From positions 372,001 through 436,000 of the forward strand of contig NZ_CP033078.1 in the NCBI RefSeq assembly GCF_003716875.1: a DNA stretch of 64,000 nt, written 5' to 3'. Under the pieces are notes generated by a model that saw nothing but the letters and a program-made list of their open reading frames with translations, did no database searches and had not been told where the DNA came from. Of this stretch, positions 20,913 to 30,889 are shown piece after piece. The position numbers and the translations under genes were made by a program. Source of the DNA: Vibrio zhugei (lineage in GTDB: Bacteria > Pseudomonadota > Gammaproteobacteria > Enterobacterales > Vibrionaceae). Every line of letters starts with the position of its first letter. The stretch's first letter is position 1.

Positions 20913-21833
20913 ATGAAACCGACACAAGAAATATTAAACAGCATCTTAGAGGAAGTTCGTCCCTTAATTGGCCAAGGCCATGTCGCGAATTATATTCCCG
21001 CGTTAGCGTGTGTCCCGAATGACAAATTAGGGATTGCTGTATTCACAAACGAAGGCGAAGTGATTCAAGCCGGCGACTCGCAAGAAGGTTTTTCGATTCA
21101 ATCGATCTCGAAAGCTTTGAGCTTAACCCTCGCGATGGAGCTGTATGAACCCGCCGAACTCTGGAAAAAAGTCGGCAAAGAACCGTCTGGTCAAGCCTTT
21201 AACTCTTTGATCCAGCTAGAGGTTGAGCAGGGGATACCGCGTAACCCGTTTATTAATGCCGGGGCAATTGTGATTGCCGATATGCTGTATAGCCGTTTGT
21301 CTGCGCCGCGACATCGTTTATTAGAGTTTGTACGTGAGCTGTCCGGTAATCCTCATATCATTTATGACAAAGAGGTCGCACACTCTGAAATGATGCACAG
21401 TGATCGTAATGCGGCGATTGCCTATCTCATGCGTTCATTTAATAATTTTTCGAATGAGGTGCTTCCTGTACTGAATAATTATTTTCATGCATGTGCGCTG
21501 GAAATGAGCTGTGTTGAATTAGCGAAAACGTTCAGCTATTTGGCCAATCAAGGTCGCTCAGTGATTACGGGTAAAGCGATCATTTCTGATGTCCAGAGTA
21601 AACAAATGAATGCATTACTGGCGACTTGTGGGTTATATGATGGTGCCGGTGAGTTTGCTTATCGTGTGGGAATGCCAGGGAAATCAGGGGTCGGTGGCGG
21701 CATTATTGCTATTGTTCCAGGGGAAATGACCATCGCAGTCTGGTCACCCGAGTTGGATAAATCCGGTAACTCCCTTGCAGGCACGCGAGCGTTAGAATTA
21801 CTCTCAGAGCGGATTGGACGTTCTATTTTCTAA
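20913..21833 (+). CDS. glsB: glutaminase
   Basis: The enzyme hydrolyses L-glutamine to glutamate and ammonia. The 306-aa protein is a serine-dependent beta-lactamase-fold glutaminase with SIQSISK (nucleophile serine and general-base lysine), NPFINAGAI and the [10 protein letters not shown] loop. GGAGAAAGAGG precedes the ATG at 20913. It lies alone between two hairpins; V. cholerae has glutaminase at the same spot between trmB and hemW. Confidence 0.95.
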   Translation: MKPTQEILNSILEEVRPLIGQGHVANYIPALACVPNDKLGIAVFTNEGEVIQAGDSQEGFSIQSISKALSLTLAMELYEPAELWKKVGKEPSGQAFNSLIQLEVEQGIPRNPFINAGAIVIADMLYSRLSAPRHRLLEFVRELSGNPHIIYDKEVAHSEMMHSDRNAAIAYLMRSFNNFSNEVLPVLNNYFHACALEMSCVELAKTFSYLANQGRSVITGKAIISDVQSKQMNALLATCGLYDGAGEFAYRVGMPGKSGVGGGIIAIVPGEMTIAVWSPELDKSGNSLAGTRALELLSERIGRSIF

Positions 21834-21875
21834 AACAAAGACGCGGAGTATGCCGCGTTAGAGTCCGTCATCGCG

Positions 21876-21900
21876 ATGACGCCTCAAACCGAGGCGTCAT
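21876..21900. terminator. hairpin between converging glsB and hemW
   Basis: A perfect ATGACGCCTC / GAGGCGTCAT stem with a 5-nt loop separates the two stops. The T-run is short, so termination strength is uncertain. Confidence 0.6.
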
Positions 21901-21910
21901 GTTGAGCGTT

Positions 21911-23092
21911 TTATGACTCGTCGTCATCCTCGGGCATGAATGCCCCTAACAGATCATTTAAGAACAATTTACCTTTATGGGTAATTTGCCAACAGTCAGC
22001 ATTATCACTCAAGTAACCTTGGTTTACAGCCCATTGAATCGTGCTTTCAATGGCCGTTAAGGGCAGACCGGTCGTTTCGATAAAGTCTTGTTTTGGACAT
22101 GGCTCCATTAAACGAAAGCGGTTCATGAAAAACTCAAACGGTTTATCGCTGTCTGAAACTAGAGTTTCCTGATCCAAGTAAGGTTTCACCATATTATTGA
22201 AGGCGGCCAAATAGCCTTTCGGATGTTTCACTTTGGTGGTACGTACGATACGACCATCGTCAAAACTGATTTTACCATGAGCGCCGCAACCAATGCCGAG
22301 GTAATCACCAAAGCGCCAATAGTTGAGATTGTGCTGGCACTGATACCCCGGTTTGCTGTAACCGGAAATTTCATATTGTACATAGCCAGCGGCTGCCAGT
22401 TTCTCATGACCTTGTTCAAAAATATCCCATAAATCGTCTTCATCAGGCAATTGTGGGGGTTTTGAATAGAACAAAGTATTGGGTTCAATCGTTAACTGAT
22501 ACCAAGAGAGATGCGGTGGATTCAGTGCGATCGCTTGATCTAAGTCGGCCAAGGCTTGTTGTGGGGTTTGATCGGGTAAGCCATGCATCAAATCGAGGTT
22601 AAAGCTATTAAGACCGATGGTGTGAGCAAGATTAGCGGCACGGAGTGCCTCATCGCGACCATGGATACGGCCTAACGTCTGCAGTTTCTCGGCTTCAAAG
22701 CTCTGCACACCGATCGAAATGCGATTCACGCCGACTTTGCGGTAGCCGGCAAAGCGTTCCGCTTCGATAGTGCCAGGATTGGCTTCCATGGTGACTTCCA
22801 TATTATCCGTGATGTCTAGCCGTGCTTTCACGCCCTCTAATAATGCGCCAATACCTTCTGCTGAAATTAAGCTCGGTGTCCCACCACCAATGAAAATAGA
22901 ATGAAGTGGACGTGGAGTGTTGACCAGATGATACCGTGCAATATCATGATCGAGATCGTCGAGTAGAGCCTGAATATACGCTTGCTCTGGAATGTCATTT
23001 TTCAAAGCATGCGAGTTAAAGTCACAGTACGGGCATTTCTGCACGCACCATGGAATATGGATATATAAACTGAGTGCTGGTGGCGTTAGCAT
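21911..23092 (-). CDS. hemW: heme chaperone HemW (radical SAM)
   Basis: HemW is a radical SAM-family protein that binds heme and delivers it to respiratory proteins; it was long mislabelled as coproporphyrinogen III oxidase. The 393-aa protein has the cluster motif CVQKCPYC near residue 16, the GGGTPS motif and a C-terminal HemN-type domain. It starts directly at the rdgB stop (TAATG), so the two are coupled. Confidence 0.95.
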   Translation of the reverse strand: MLTPPALSLYIHIPWCVQKCPYCDFNSHALKNDIPEQAYIQALLDDLDHDIARYHLVNTPRPLHSIFIGGGTPSLISAEGIGALLEGVKARLDITDNMEVTMEANPGTIEAERFAGYRKVGVNRISIGVQSFEAEKLQTLGRIHGRDEALRAANLAHTIGLNSFNLDLMHGLPDQTPQQALADLDQAIALNPPHLSWYQLTIEPNTLFYSKPPQLPDEDDLWDIFEQGHEKLAAAGYVQYEISGYSKPGYQCQHNLNYWRFGDYLGIGCGAHGKISFDDGRIVRTTKVKHPKGYLAAFNNMVKPYLDQETLVSDSDKPFEFFMNRFRLMEPCPKQDFIETTGLPLTAIESTIQWAVNQGYLSDNADCWQITHKGKLFLNDLLGAFMPEDDDES

Positions 23093-23694
23093 TAAGATTG
23101 TTGCTCTTTAATCGCTTGAAAAAGTTTGGTGAGCGCTTGTCCGCGATGAGAAAGCTGTTTTTTACGTAATGGCTCAAGCTCAGCCGACGCACAGTTTTCT
23201 TCTGGTACCCAAAAAATAGGATCGTAACCAAATCCGTTGTCACCGTGAGCTTCCTGCAGTATACGACCTTCCCATTGGCCATGACAGACAAGCGGCGTAG
23301 GATCCTCAGCATGACGCATAAAGACAAGAACACAGTGGAAACGGGCAGTACGTTGCGCTTGTGGCACATCGTGCATGGCTTCCAGTAATTTATTGAGGTT
23401 GTCTTCGTCAGAAGCGTCTTCTCCCGCGTAGCGGGCGGAGTAGATTCCCGGCGCACCACGTAAGTAGTCAACTTCAAGGCCAGAGTCGTCTGCGATAGCC
23501 GCATACCCAGTTTCTTTTGCCGCATGACGTGCTTTGATGATCGCATTTTCAATGAAGGTGGTCCCCGTTTCGGGTACTGATGACACGTTCAGTTCGCTCT
23601 GGGCGATGACATCGAACCCAAAATCGGCCAGCAGCCCAGCCATTTCTCGGACTTTGCCTTGGTTGCCGGTCGCTAACACTATCTTTTTATTCAT
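23092..23694 (-). CDS. rdgB: dITP/XTP pyrophosphatase RdgB
   Basis: RdgB removes dITP, dXTP and other non-canonical purine nucleotides from the pool. The 200-aa protein has the N-terminal nucleotide motif [13 protein letters not shown], the metal-site [24 protein letters not shown] and the C-terminal GFGYDPIF and LSHRGQAL. It overlaps hemW by one base. Confidence 0.96.
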   Translation of the reverse strand: MNKKIVLATGNQGKVREMAGLLADFGFDVIAQSELNVSSVPETGTTFIENAIIKARHAAKETGYAAIADDSGLEVDYLRGAPGIYSARYAGEDASDEDNLNKLLEAMHDVPQAQRTARFHCVLVFMRHAEDPTPLVCHGQWEGRILQEAHGDNGFGYDPIFWVPEENCASAELEPLRKKQLSHRGQALTKLFQAIKEQQS

Positions 23695-23822
23695 GCGGAT
23701 ATTCTCTCTATTGCCCCATTAGAAACGGTCTACATCGAGCGTTTATGGAGATGATTAGGCGGTATGACTGATGGCGAAAGGATACCAGAATCTGTGAAGA
23801 GCAACGAGGTTTGTCTTAGCGA

Positions 23823-23855
23823 GAAAAAGAAAATCTCCACCGGAGGTGGAGATTT
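23823..23855 (-). terminator. terminator of proC-yggT transcript
   Basis: An AAATCTCCACC / GGTGGAGATTT stem that on the minus strand is followed by TCTTTTTCTC. It lies downstream of yggT and before rdgB. Confidence 0.75.
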
Positions 23856-23893
23856 ATGAGGCGTGTTGAGACGTTAACAACGGCAGATTTACA

Positions 23894-24451
23894 TTATAAT
23901 TGGAACCACAGTGGGCCAACTAAATCTCCCATGAGGTAATTGGCAAATTGCAATAGTACAAAAAGGACCAGTACGCTTAAGTCGAGTCCGCCCATCGCCG
24001 GAATAATACGGCGAATCGGCGCCAGCATTGGTTCCGTTAATTGATGAAATACAAATTCAATCGGACTACGGCCTTGGCTCACCCAACTCATAATCGCGCG
24101 GATGATCAATACCCAAAACAATAAGCCACCTGCGGCTTTGACTAAAGCCAGCGCAGAGATGAAAAATAAGTAAGGGCTGACGGAAATCATACTGCCTGAA
24201 CTGATGGCGACTAATGCAATGAATTTCAATAGACATAATGCATACGCAAACAGTAAGGTCGCCATATCCAAGCTGCCAATCGATGGAATGATACGACGAA
24301 GAGGACCGACGACCGGTTGTGTTGCTTTAACCACGAATTGAGAAAATGGGTTATAAAAGTCCGCTCGAGCTGCTTGCAGCCAGATGCGTAAAATCACAAC
24401 CATGATATACAAGTCCAGTACTGTGGAGACTAGAAAAGTCAGTGCATTCAT
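23894..24451 (-). CDS. yggT: YggT family membrane protein
   Basis: The 185-aa integral membrane protein has two tandem YggT repeats, each with a hydrophobic helix, the ARADFYNPFSQFVVKATQPVVGPLRRIIPSIG-type segment, and a second copy in the C-terminal half (FHQLTEPMLAPIRRIIPAMGG). Its function is not established; the family has been linked to osmotic tolerance. It is 69 bp downstream of proC, the conserved yggS-proC-yggT order. Confidence 0.93.
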   Translation of the reverse strand: MNALTFLVSTVLDLYIMVVILRIWLQAARADFYNPFSQFVVKATQPVVGPLRRIIPSIGSLDMATLLFAYALCLLKFIALVAISSGSMISVSPYLFFISALALVKAAGGLLFWVLIIRAIMSWVSQGRSPIEFVFHQLTEPMLAPIRRIIPAMGGLDLSVLVLFVLLQFANYLMGDLVGPLWFQL

Positions 24452-24520
24452 AAAGGGCCCTTTTTAATTGGCATGATAAAAATTTACGTCAATGGTACCG
24501 CAATGCGGCGCCAATGACAG

Positions 24521-25339
24521 TTAGAATAATGTTTCCATTTCTTGCGCGCGCGTTACCGCGGCTTGCATTGCTTCAGCAACCGTTTTTTCAAGATTCAAGG
24601 CTTGCAACGTATTAATGGCTTCTGCGGTTGTGCCACCTTTTGATGTGACTTGAGCACGCAATTCTGAGAGTGATAGTTGGTCGTTCTCGGCGACCATGTG
24701 CGCAGCGCCTAGCGCCGATTGTTGAACCAATAAGCGCGCCGTGTCACGATCAAACCCTTGTGCGATGGCTTCATTTTGCATCGCTTCCATAAACAAGAAA
24801 AAGTAGGCGGGTGCACTGCCGGCCGCAGCAATGATGCCATTGATTTGTGACTCTTGTTCTACCCAACATATCTCACCCACCGCCTTCATTAAGGATTCGG
24901 TAAAGTCACGATCTGCCGCCGGTGTTGTCTCCGTCGCATACAAGCCACTCATACCTTTGCCGATTAATGATGGGGTATTTGGCATCACACGGACGACATT
25001 TAATTGCGTCGCAAAAATCTCATTGATGCGTGCAACTGGCATGCCTGCGGCAATGGATATAATGAGCTTATTGCTGACATCGACCCCCTGTAGTGGTTCA
25101 AACACCTCGGCCATCAATTGGGGTTTGACTGCAAGCACGACAACATCACTCTCTTGAACCGCACGTAAGTTATCACTGGTTGTACGAATACCCAGTTCTT
25201 GCTCCATCGGTAAACGCCGTGTTTGGGTAGGAGAAGACACCAAAATGTGATCAGATGGATATCCGCTGCGGACTAACCCTGCAATGATCGCTTTAGCCAT
25301 GTTACCAGCGCCAATAAAGGCAATTTTTCTTTGTTCCAT
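24521..25339 (-). CDS. proC: pyrroline-5-carboxylate reductase
   Basis: ProC performs the last step of proline synthesis, reducing pyrroline-5-carboxylate with NAD(P)H. The 272-aa protein has the Rossmann GAGNMAKAI motif at the N-terminus, MPNTPSLIGKGMSGLYA and the C-terminal signature region beginning LRAQVTSKGGTTAEAI. It follows yggS by 33 bp. Confidence 0.96.
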   Translation of the reverse strand: MEQRKIAFIGAGNMAKAIIAGLVRSGYPSDHILVSSPTQTRRLPMEQELGIRTTSDNLRAVQESDVVVLAVKPQLMAEVFEPLQGVDVSNKLIISIAAGMPVARINEIFATQLNVVRVMPNTPSLIGKGMSGLYATETTPAADRDFTESLMKAVGEICWVEQESQINGIIAAAGSAPAYFFLFMEAMQNEAIAQGFDRDTARLLVQQSALGAAHMVAENDQLSLSELRAQVTSKGGTTAEAINTLQALNLEKTVAEAMQAAVTRAQEMETLF

Positions 25340-25372
25340 TTCAGTCTATTCTCCGTAGGTTATCTATGCGAA

Positions 25373-26086
25373 TCATTCAGTATGTGCGTGAGAGTAATCT
25401 CGTTGGCCAAAAATGGCGGTCCCGATTCGAACCATGGTCGTTCCTGCCTCAATCGCCGCTTCCATATCGCCACTCATACCCATCGAAAGCGTATTTATAT
25501 GTGGGTAGCGTGTTGCCAATGTTTGTTGGTAGCTGGCCAGCTTTTGAAAGGCGGCCAGCTGTGAAGCATAGTCAGGGACATTTTGAGGAATGGCCATGAC
25601 TCCTCTTAACGTGAGGTTGGGAAGCGTGGAAATCAATTCGGCCAGCTCAAAAAGTTCGCTTTCCTGTATTCCCGATTTAGAGGCTTCACCGCTAATGTTA
25701 ATCTGGATAAGCACTTGCAATGGGGGCAGGGTTGCAGGGCGTTGATCATTTAAGCGTTGCGCGATTTTTGCACGGTCAATGGTATGAACCCAAGCAAAAT
25801 GCTCAGCAATGGCCCGTGTTTTATTGGATTGTAAGGGGCCAATAAAGTGCCATTCGAGCGATAAATCAGGGTAGTGCTGATTAAAGTACTGAACCTTTTC
25901 AACACCTTCTTGGACATAGTTTTCGCCAAATTTTCGTTGACCTGCCTGCGTCGCAGCAATGATCGCTTCAGGGGGTTTGGTTTTACTGACGGCAAGCAGT
26001 TGCACGGATCCCTGACTGCGTCCAAACTTAGTTTGTGCGCTTTCAATGAGTGAGGTGATGTGTTCAATGTTCTCTTGAATACTCAT
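25373..26086 (-). CDS. yggS: PLP homeostasis protein YggS
   Basis: The 237-aa protein is a single-domain, PLP-binding alanine-racemase-fold protein (COG0325) that keeps free pyridoxal phosphate balanced; no enzyme activity is known. The PLP lysine lies in LLAVSKTKPPEAI; FGENYVQEG, WHFIGPLQSNK and the C-terminal SMGMSGDMEAAIEAGTTMVRIG are diagnostic. It is divergent from pilT with 26 bp between starts. Confidence 0.95.
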   Translation of the reverse strand: MSIQENIEHITSLIESAQTKFGRSQGSVQLLAVSKTKPPEAIIAATQAGQRKFGENYVQEGVEKVQYFNQHYPDLSLEWHFIGPLQSNKTRAIAEHFAWVHTIDRAKIAQRLNDQRPATLPPLQVLIQINISGEASKSGIQESELFELAELISTLPNLTLRGVMAIPQNVPDYASQLAAFQKLASYQQTLATRYPHINTLSMGMSGDMEAAIEAGTTMVRIGTAIFGQRDYSHAHTE

Positions 26087-26112
26087 AGCTAGACTTTAAT
26101 TAAGGAAAATAA

Positions 26113-27132
26113 ATGGATATCGCTGAACTACTCGATTTTAGTGTAAAGCATAATGCGTCGGATTTGCACCTTTCAGCAGGTGTCCCTCCCATGATCCGTA
26201 TTGATGGTGATATTAGACAACTCGACATTCCTGCTTGTTCTCATACCGACATTCATCGTCTGGTGTTTGACATCATGAATGATGCCCAGAGACGGGAATA
26301 CGAAGAAAAGTTGGAAGTCGACTTTTCTTTTGAGTTGGCGAATGTCGGCCGTTTTCGTGTGAATGCATTCCATCAATCACGGGGTAGTTCGGCAGTATTT
26401 CGGACGATTCCGACTGATATTCCTACTCTATCACAGTTGGGTGCTCCGGAAATCTTTAATCGCATCAGCCATTATGAAAAAGGATTAGTGCTGGTCACAG
26501 GACCCACCGGTTCCGGAAAATCGACCACATTAGCGGCCATGGTCAATGAGATCAATCGAACCAAGAATAAGCATATCTTGACGATTGAAGACCCGATAGA
26601 GTTTGTTCACACCAATGATAAATGCCTTATAAATCAGAGAGAAGTCCACCGTGATACCTACAGCTTTAAAGCGGCATTACGCTCTGCATTGCGTGAAGAT
26701 CCGGATGTCATTTTGGTGGGAGAACTGCGGGATCAAGAAACGATCAGTCTAGCGCTGACCGCGGCAGAAACAGGCCATCTCGTCCTCTCGACCTTGCATA
26801 CCAGCTCAGCAGCGAAAACCATTGATCGCATCATTGATGTGTTTTCCGGTGCGGATAAAGGAATGGTGCGCTCAATGTTATCGGAGTCGCTACGTGCCGT
26901 GATTGCGCAAAATCTACTGAAAAAACCGCAAGGTGGGCGAGTGGCTTGTCATGAAATTATGCTGGCCACCCCTGCAATTCGTAATTTAATCCGGGAAGAT
27001 AAAGTCGCGCAAATGCAATCGGTGATTCAAACCGGGGCGGCACATGGCATGCAGACTTTAGAGCAAAGTGCACGCCAATTAGTAGATAGAGGAGTGGTTG
27101 AAGCCGATGAAGCGTTTCAAATAGTCGAGTAG
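26113..27132 (+). CDS. pilT: type IV pilus retraction ATPase PilT
   Basis: PilT is the hexameric motor that depolymerises type IV pili, powering twitching, DNA uptake and surface sensing. The 339-aa protein has Walker A TGPTGSGKST, the acidic Asp-box region, Walker B DPDVILVGELRD, the His box LVLSTLHTSSAAKTIDRI and the C-terminal AIRNLIRE motif required for retraction. It starts 26 bp from divergent yggS. No pilU follows, unlike the usual Vibrio pilT-pilU pair. Confidence 0.96.
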   Translation: MDIAELLDFSVKHNASDLHLSAGVPPMIRIDGDIRQLDIPACSHTDIHRLVFDIMNDAQRREYEEKLEVDFSFELANVGRFRVNAFHQSRGSSAVFRTIPTDIPTLSQLGAPEIFNRISHYEKGLVLVTGPTGSGKSTTLAAMVNEINRTKNKHILTIEDPIEFVHTNDKCLINQREVHRDTYSFKAALRSALREDPDVILVGELRDQETISLALTAAETGHLVLSTLHTSSAAKTIDRIIDVFSGADKGMVRSMLSESLRAVIAQNLLKKPQGGRVACHEIMLATPAIRNLIREDKVAQMQSVIQTGAAHGMQTLEQSARQLVDRGVVEADEAFQIVE

Positions 27133-27321
27133 GTAACCCTTTGATGAGGAATGGGATCAGTTACTCTGCGGAACAAGATTACCGAGTAAAATGCCATGCA
27201 TCATGCCGATTGAGCCAACGATTTACGCCTATTAATAAACAGTCAACAAGAGACCGATGACAGCAGCGGATCGCTGCATGGCATAAAAATCGATATCGAT
27301 TGAGGGCGGGGCGTTGATCAT

Positions 27322-27352
27322 AAAAAAAGAGCCCATTTGGGCTCCTTTCTTA
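27322..27352. terminator. hairpin between pilT and ruvX
   Basis: A GAGCCC / GGGCTC stem with loop ATTT is flanked by an A-run on its left and CTTTCTT on its right, so it can serve as a bidirectional terminator for the converging genes. Confidence 0.75.
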
Positions 27353-27381
27353 TGACTCTCAGCGCTTTATTTGATTATTGG

Positions 27382-27807
27382 CTACTCGGACCATAAAGCT
27401 TCAAACCAGCTTTCCAAAATAACTACAGCCGATTGGCTATCGATATTCCCTTTGCTCAGAGCACGATAACCGCCACGCTCAAATAAAGACGCTCGTGCCT
27501 CGGTGGTCGATAAACGTTCATCATGCAATTCAACGGGCAAACCAAAGCGTCCATGCAATCGGTTCGCGAATTTTTTTGCACGAGGAGTAATCGTTTCAAG
27601 ATCACGTCCCGATAAATCGGTGGGTAAACCAACAACGAGTAAATCGGGTTGCCATTCCTTAATCTGCTTTTCAATATCATCCCAATTAGGAATGCCATCG
27701 TTGGCTTTAAACGCTTTGAGAGGAGAGGCGGTTCCCGTGATTTCTTGACCTATGGCACTACCGATGCTTTTAGTCCCAAAATCAAATCCCATAATTGTAC
27801 GCGACAT
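27382..27807 (-). CDS. ruvX: Holliday junction resolvase-like / pre-16S rRNA nuclease RuvX
   Basis: The 141-aa RNase H-fold protein (YqgF) begins [20 protein letters not shown] with the catalytic aspartate in DFG, has [10 protein letters not shown] and ends with [13 protein letters not shown]. In E. coli it processes the 5' end of pre-16S rRNA. It is the last gene of rsmE-gshB-yqgE-ruvX. Confidence 0.95.
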   Translation of the reverse strand: MSRTIMGFDFGTKSIGSAIGQEITGTASPLKAFKANDGIPNWDDIEKQIKEWQPDLLVVGLPTDLSGRDLETITPRAKKFANRLHGRFGLPVELHDERLSTTEARASLFERGGYRALSKGNIDSQSAVVILESWFEALWSE

Positions 27808-27849
27808 AATGTGCTCTTTGTTTAGCGTGAATATCGATAGAAAAGCCGC

Positions 27850-28413
27850 TTAAGCATGCCCGCTATCACCAGAAAGGTGAGCTGGGCTAATGCCCAATGT
27901 CGCGATGGCTTTGTGCCACTTTTCACTGAGCGGTGTATTAAAAATTAAATCGGCATCCGCTTCAATGGTCAGCCACGCATTTTCGGCTAATTCCGCTTCC
28001 AGTTGTCCAGCAGACCAACTCGAATACCCCAAGGCAACAAGGTAGTCCTCGGGTTCTGCGCTGGTACCTAACACCGATAAAATGTCTTTTGAGGTGGTAA
28101 TGGCAATATCAGAAGACATGGTAACGCTGGAGGTGTAATGATCTCCCGGTCGATGCAGGAAAAAGCCGCGATCTTCGGCAATAGGTCCACCATTGATCAC
28201 TGGTTTTGCGAGGCTTGCGGGTTGTGATTGCGGGTAAGCAGGCTCAACATCCACCTGCTTTAACATGCCTTCCACTGTCACATCGATAGGGGTGTTAATG
28301 ATTAATCCCATTGCGCCTTCTTCATTATGTTCACAGAGATAAATCACACTGTTTTGGAAGTTAGGATCCTGCATGTTGGGCATAGCAACAAGAAAATGAT
28401 TGCTTAAATTCAT
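27850..28413 (-). CDS. yqgE: YqgE/AlgH family protein
   Basis: The 187-aa UPF0301 protein has [36 protein letters not shown] at the N-terminus and the conserved [14 protein letters not shown] and [12 protein letters not shown] blocks. Its function is unproven; AlgH was implicated in alginate regulation in Pseudomonas. The start at 28413 ([10 protein letters not shown]) matches family members. It lies between gshB and ruvX, a conserved order. Confidence 0.95.
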   Translation of the reverse strand: MNLSNHFLVAMPNMQDPNFQNSVIYLCEHNEEGAMGLIINTPIDVTVEGMLKQVDVEPAYPQSQPASLAKPVINGGPIAEDRGFFLHRPGDHYTSSVTMSSDIAITTSKDILSVLGTSAEPEDYLVALGYSSWSAGQLEAELAENAWLTIEADADLIFNTPLSEKWHKAIATLGISPAHLSGDSGHA

Positions 28414-28461
28414 GTTTGTATCCTCAGGCAATGGGGGAATCGCTCCCCCTGAGTAAGATGT

Positions 28462-29409
28462 TTAGGCGTTGACGTAGCGTTCAATCGCGTCCATCAGTTT
28501 ACCTGTGATAGAAATATCAAAGGCATTTTCTATTTCACGAACACATGTCGGACTGGTCACATTAATTTCGGTCAGTTTATCGCCGATAATATCAAGACCA
28601 ACAAAGATCAACCCTTTCTCTTTCAGAATCGGCGCGACAGTTTCGGCGATACGACGATCGGTGTCACTGATCGGGCGTGCTTCACCACGACCGCCAGCGG
28701 CTAAATTGCCTCGAGTTTCCCCTTTCGCTGGAATACGTGCTAAACAATAAGGCATTGGTTCGCCATCGACCACTAAGATACGTTTATCACCGTTACTAAT
28801 GTCGGGAACGAAACTTTGCGCCATACAGAAAATATTGCCTTGCTCTGTTAAGGTTTCGATGATGACAGCAATGTTCGGATCACCTTCCTTGACGCGAAAG
28901 ATGGACGAGCCGCCCATACCATCAAGTGGTTTTAAAATAATATCACCGTGTTTTTCACGGAAGGCGCGAATTTTGTCGGCTTTACGTGTCACGATGGTAT
29001 TAGGGGTGAGAGCTGGGAACCAAGCGGTAAACAGTTTCTCATTACAGTCACGCAGACTTTGCGGTTTGTTAACGATCAGCGTGCCTTCTTCTTCTGCGCG
29101 CTCAAGGATATACGTTGCGTAAATGTACTCAGTATCAAACGGTGGATCTTTGCGCATGAGTACGGCATCAAGCTCAGACAAGCGTATGGTTTGCTCTGAG
29201 GTAAATTCATACCAGTTTTCGGGATCATGTTTTACGGTGACGGTTTTCGTATCGGCAAACGCGACACCTTGATCTAAGTGTAGATCATTCATTTCCATGT
29301 AGTGAATTTCATAACCACGACTTTGGGCTTCAAGCATCATCGCAAAGCTGGTGTCTTTCTTGATATTTATGGACGAAATAGGGTCCATTACAATGCCGAG
29401 TTTGATCAT
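28462..29409 (-). CDS. gshB: glutathione synthetase
   Basis: GshB ligates glycine to gamma-glutamylcysteine with ATP. The 315-aa ATP-grasp protein has KLGIVMDPISSINIKKDTSFAM at the N-terminus, the ATP-grasp GDIILKPLDGMGGSSIFR and the metal-site GLDIIGDKLTEINVTSPT. It is 12 bp downstream of rsmE. Confidence 0.97.
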   Translation of the reverse strand: MIKLGIVMDPISSINIKKDTSFAMMLEAQSRGYEIHYMEMNDLHLDQGVAFADTKTVTVKHDPENWYEFTSEQTIRLSELDAVLMRKDPPFDTEYIYATYILERAEEEGTLIVNKPQSLRDCNEKLFTAWFPALTPNTIVTRKADKIRAFREKHGDIILKPLDGMGGSSIFRVKEGDPNIAVIIETLTEQGNIFCMAQSFVPDISNGDKRILVVDGEPMPYCLARIPAKGETRGNLAAGGRGEARPISDTDRRIAETVAPILKEKGLIFVGLDIIGDKLTEINVTSPTCVREIENAFDISITGKLMDAIERYVNA

Positions 29410-29421
29410 TATTTTTCTCCG

Positions 29422-30156
29422 TTACCCCAAGTCACCAAAGCGGACTTGCAGGGCTGTGATAGCAGTTAAGGCCGCTGTCTCTGTGCGCAAAACGCGGGGG
29501 CCTAATAATGTTTCTTCGAATTGGTATTGGTGGGTCATGGCAATTTCTTCCGCGGATAACCCGCCTTCAGGACCAATCAACAAACGAATTTTGTTCGTCG
29601 CAAGCTCAGGTAGGGTATTGATGGAATACTGAGCTCGCGGATGAAGGTTGAGCTTTAAAGCGTCGCTATTTTCAGCGCACCATTGCTCTAATGACATAAT
29701 GGGGCGAATTTCAGGGACACGATTGCGTCCACTTTGCTCACACGCTCCGATGGCTATTTTTTGCCATTGCTGCAGTTTTTTTTCAAACCGTTTCGCATCC
29801 AGTTTCACGCCACAGCGCTCAGAGATCAATGGGGTAATGACATTCACCCCGAGCTCGACCGATTTTTGAATCGTAAACTCCATTTTATCCCCTCGTGACA
29901 CCACTTGGCCTAAATGCAAATCAAGGGGCGATTCACAGCTGGACTCGATACGTTGCGTGACATTCACGCGGACGTGCTTCTTTGTGGTTTCCGTAATGGT
30001 GGCTGGAAACTCAGCGCCACTGCCATCAAATAGTAACACTTCTTGTCCTGGCTGCATGCGTAGCACACGTCCGATATGACCAGCGGCATCGTCACCGAGA
30101 GAAAGCTCTCCCAATTGTTCAATGATGTCAGGATGATAAATACGGGGGATTCGCAT
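29422..30156 (-). CDS. rsmE: 16S rRNA (uracil1498-N3)-methyltransferase RsmE
   Basis: RsmE methylates U1498 of 16S rRNA using SAM. The 244-aa SPOUT protein has an N-terminal PUA-like RNA-binding part ([23 protein letters not shown]) and the C-terminal trefoil-knot motif [14 protein letters not shown] ... [15 protein letters not shown]. It heads rsmE-gshB-yqgE-ruvX. Confidence 0.96.
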   Translation of the reverse strand: MRIPRIYHPDIIEQLGELSLGDDAAGHIGRVLRMQPGQEVLLFDGSGAEFPATITETTKKHVRVNVTQRIESSCESPLDLHLGQVVSRGDKMEFTIQKSVELGVNVITPLISERCGVKLDAKRFEKKLQQWQKIAIGACEQSGRNRVPEIRPIMSLEQWCAENSDALKLNLHPRAQYSINTLPELATNKIRLLIGPEGGLSAEEIAMTHQYQFEETLLGPRVLRTETAALTAITALQVRFGDLG

Positions 30157-30297
30157 TAATGGGTTCTCGATAAATGATTTCTAACTAGCGATTAACATGG
30201 ATGCTTTTAAGCGAAAAAACAAGGGGCCAGCGCACTTGTGTTACGGGTTTTTCTTTTTGTCGCGCGATCTTTTAGACGTGATGACCATGCCTATCCA

Positions 30298-30798
30298 TCA
30301 GCTCAGTTGACGACCAGTAAAACAAAGAGTGCTATGGCAACGTTGGCAGCGATAGTCAGCTTGACCTCGCTGAACTTTATTATGACGCCGGATGGTTAAC
30401 GCATGGGTTTGACAGGCGCAACGGTACTCAAACGTTTTGCCTTGTACAGAGTGTACCGAAAACTGATGCGTGGTATCCGGTACGAGCCCAAAGACTTGAC
30501 TCATCACGGCTTGCCACTCTTTGCCATGCGGTTTGACTCGGCCAAACAGTTGATACGTCACCAAATGAGCAATTTCATGAGGGATGACCTGTTCGATGAA
30601 CGCGTCCTGATTTTCGTTAAACAGTGTTGGGTTGAGACGTATTTCGTTGAGGTGCATATACGCTTTACCTGCCGCTTTTCCACGGAGCTTAAAACTCAAT
30701 TTAGGCAGAGCAAGTTGGGTGGAAAAATACTGATTCACCTGCTGGTAGCACTCGCGGATACTGTCTTGGGCGCGTTCAATTAAATGGGGAGTAAGCAT
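30298..30798 (-). CDS. sprT: SprT family zinc metalloprotease-like protein
   Basis: The 166-aa protein has the zincin motif HEIAH, the [12 protein letters not shown] segment and a C-terminal zinc ribbon with YRCACQTH and YRCQRCHS. It resembles the SprT/Spartan domain; the role in bacteria is unclear. The ATG at 30798 is preferred because GGATGG lies about 8 bp upstream, whereas an ATG 12 bp earlier lacks a ribosome site. It lies between rsmE and metK. I see no endonuclease gene between rsmE and sprT, where I recall V. cholerae having one. Confidence 0.92.
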   Translation of the reverse strand: MLTPHLIERAQDSIRECYQQVNQYFSTQLALPKLSFKLRGKAAGKAYMHLNEIRLNPTLFNENQDAFIEQVIPHEIAHLVTYQLFGRVKPHGKEWQAVMSQVFGLVPDTTHQFSVHSVQGKTFEYRCACQTHALTIRRHNKVQRGQADYRCQRCHSTLCFTGRQLS

Positions 30799-30830
30799 AC
30801 GGCAATCCATCCAACAGAATGATGAGCGAT

Positions 30831-30858
30831 AAAAAAAGGCTCTGAATACTTCAGAGCC
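30831..30858 (-). terminator. intrinsic terminator of metK
   Basis: A perfect GGCTCTGAA / TTCAGAGCC stem with a 3-nt loop; on the minus strand it is followed by seven T residues. Confidence 0.88.
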
Positions 30859-30889
30859 TCAATCTTTAATGGTCAACGCGATGAAGCGC

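Noticed and set aside
30157..30297. Remnant of an endonuclease gene between rsmE and sprT
   Set aside because: The 141 bp shows no recognisable fragment on either strand.
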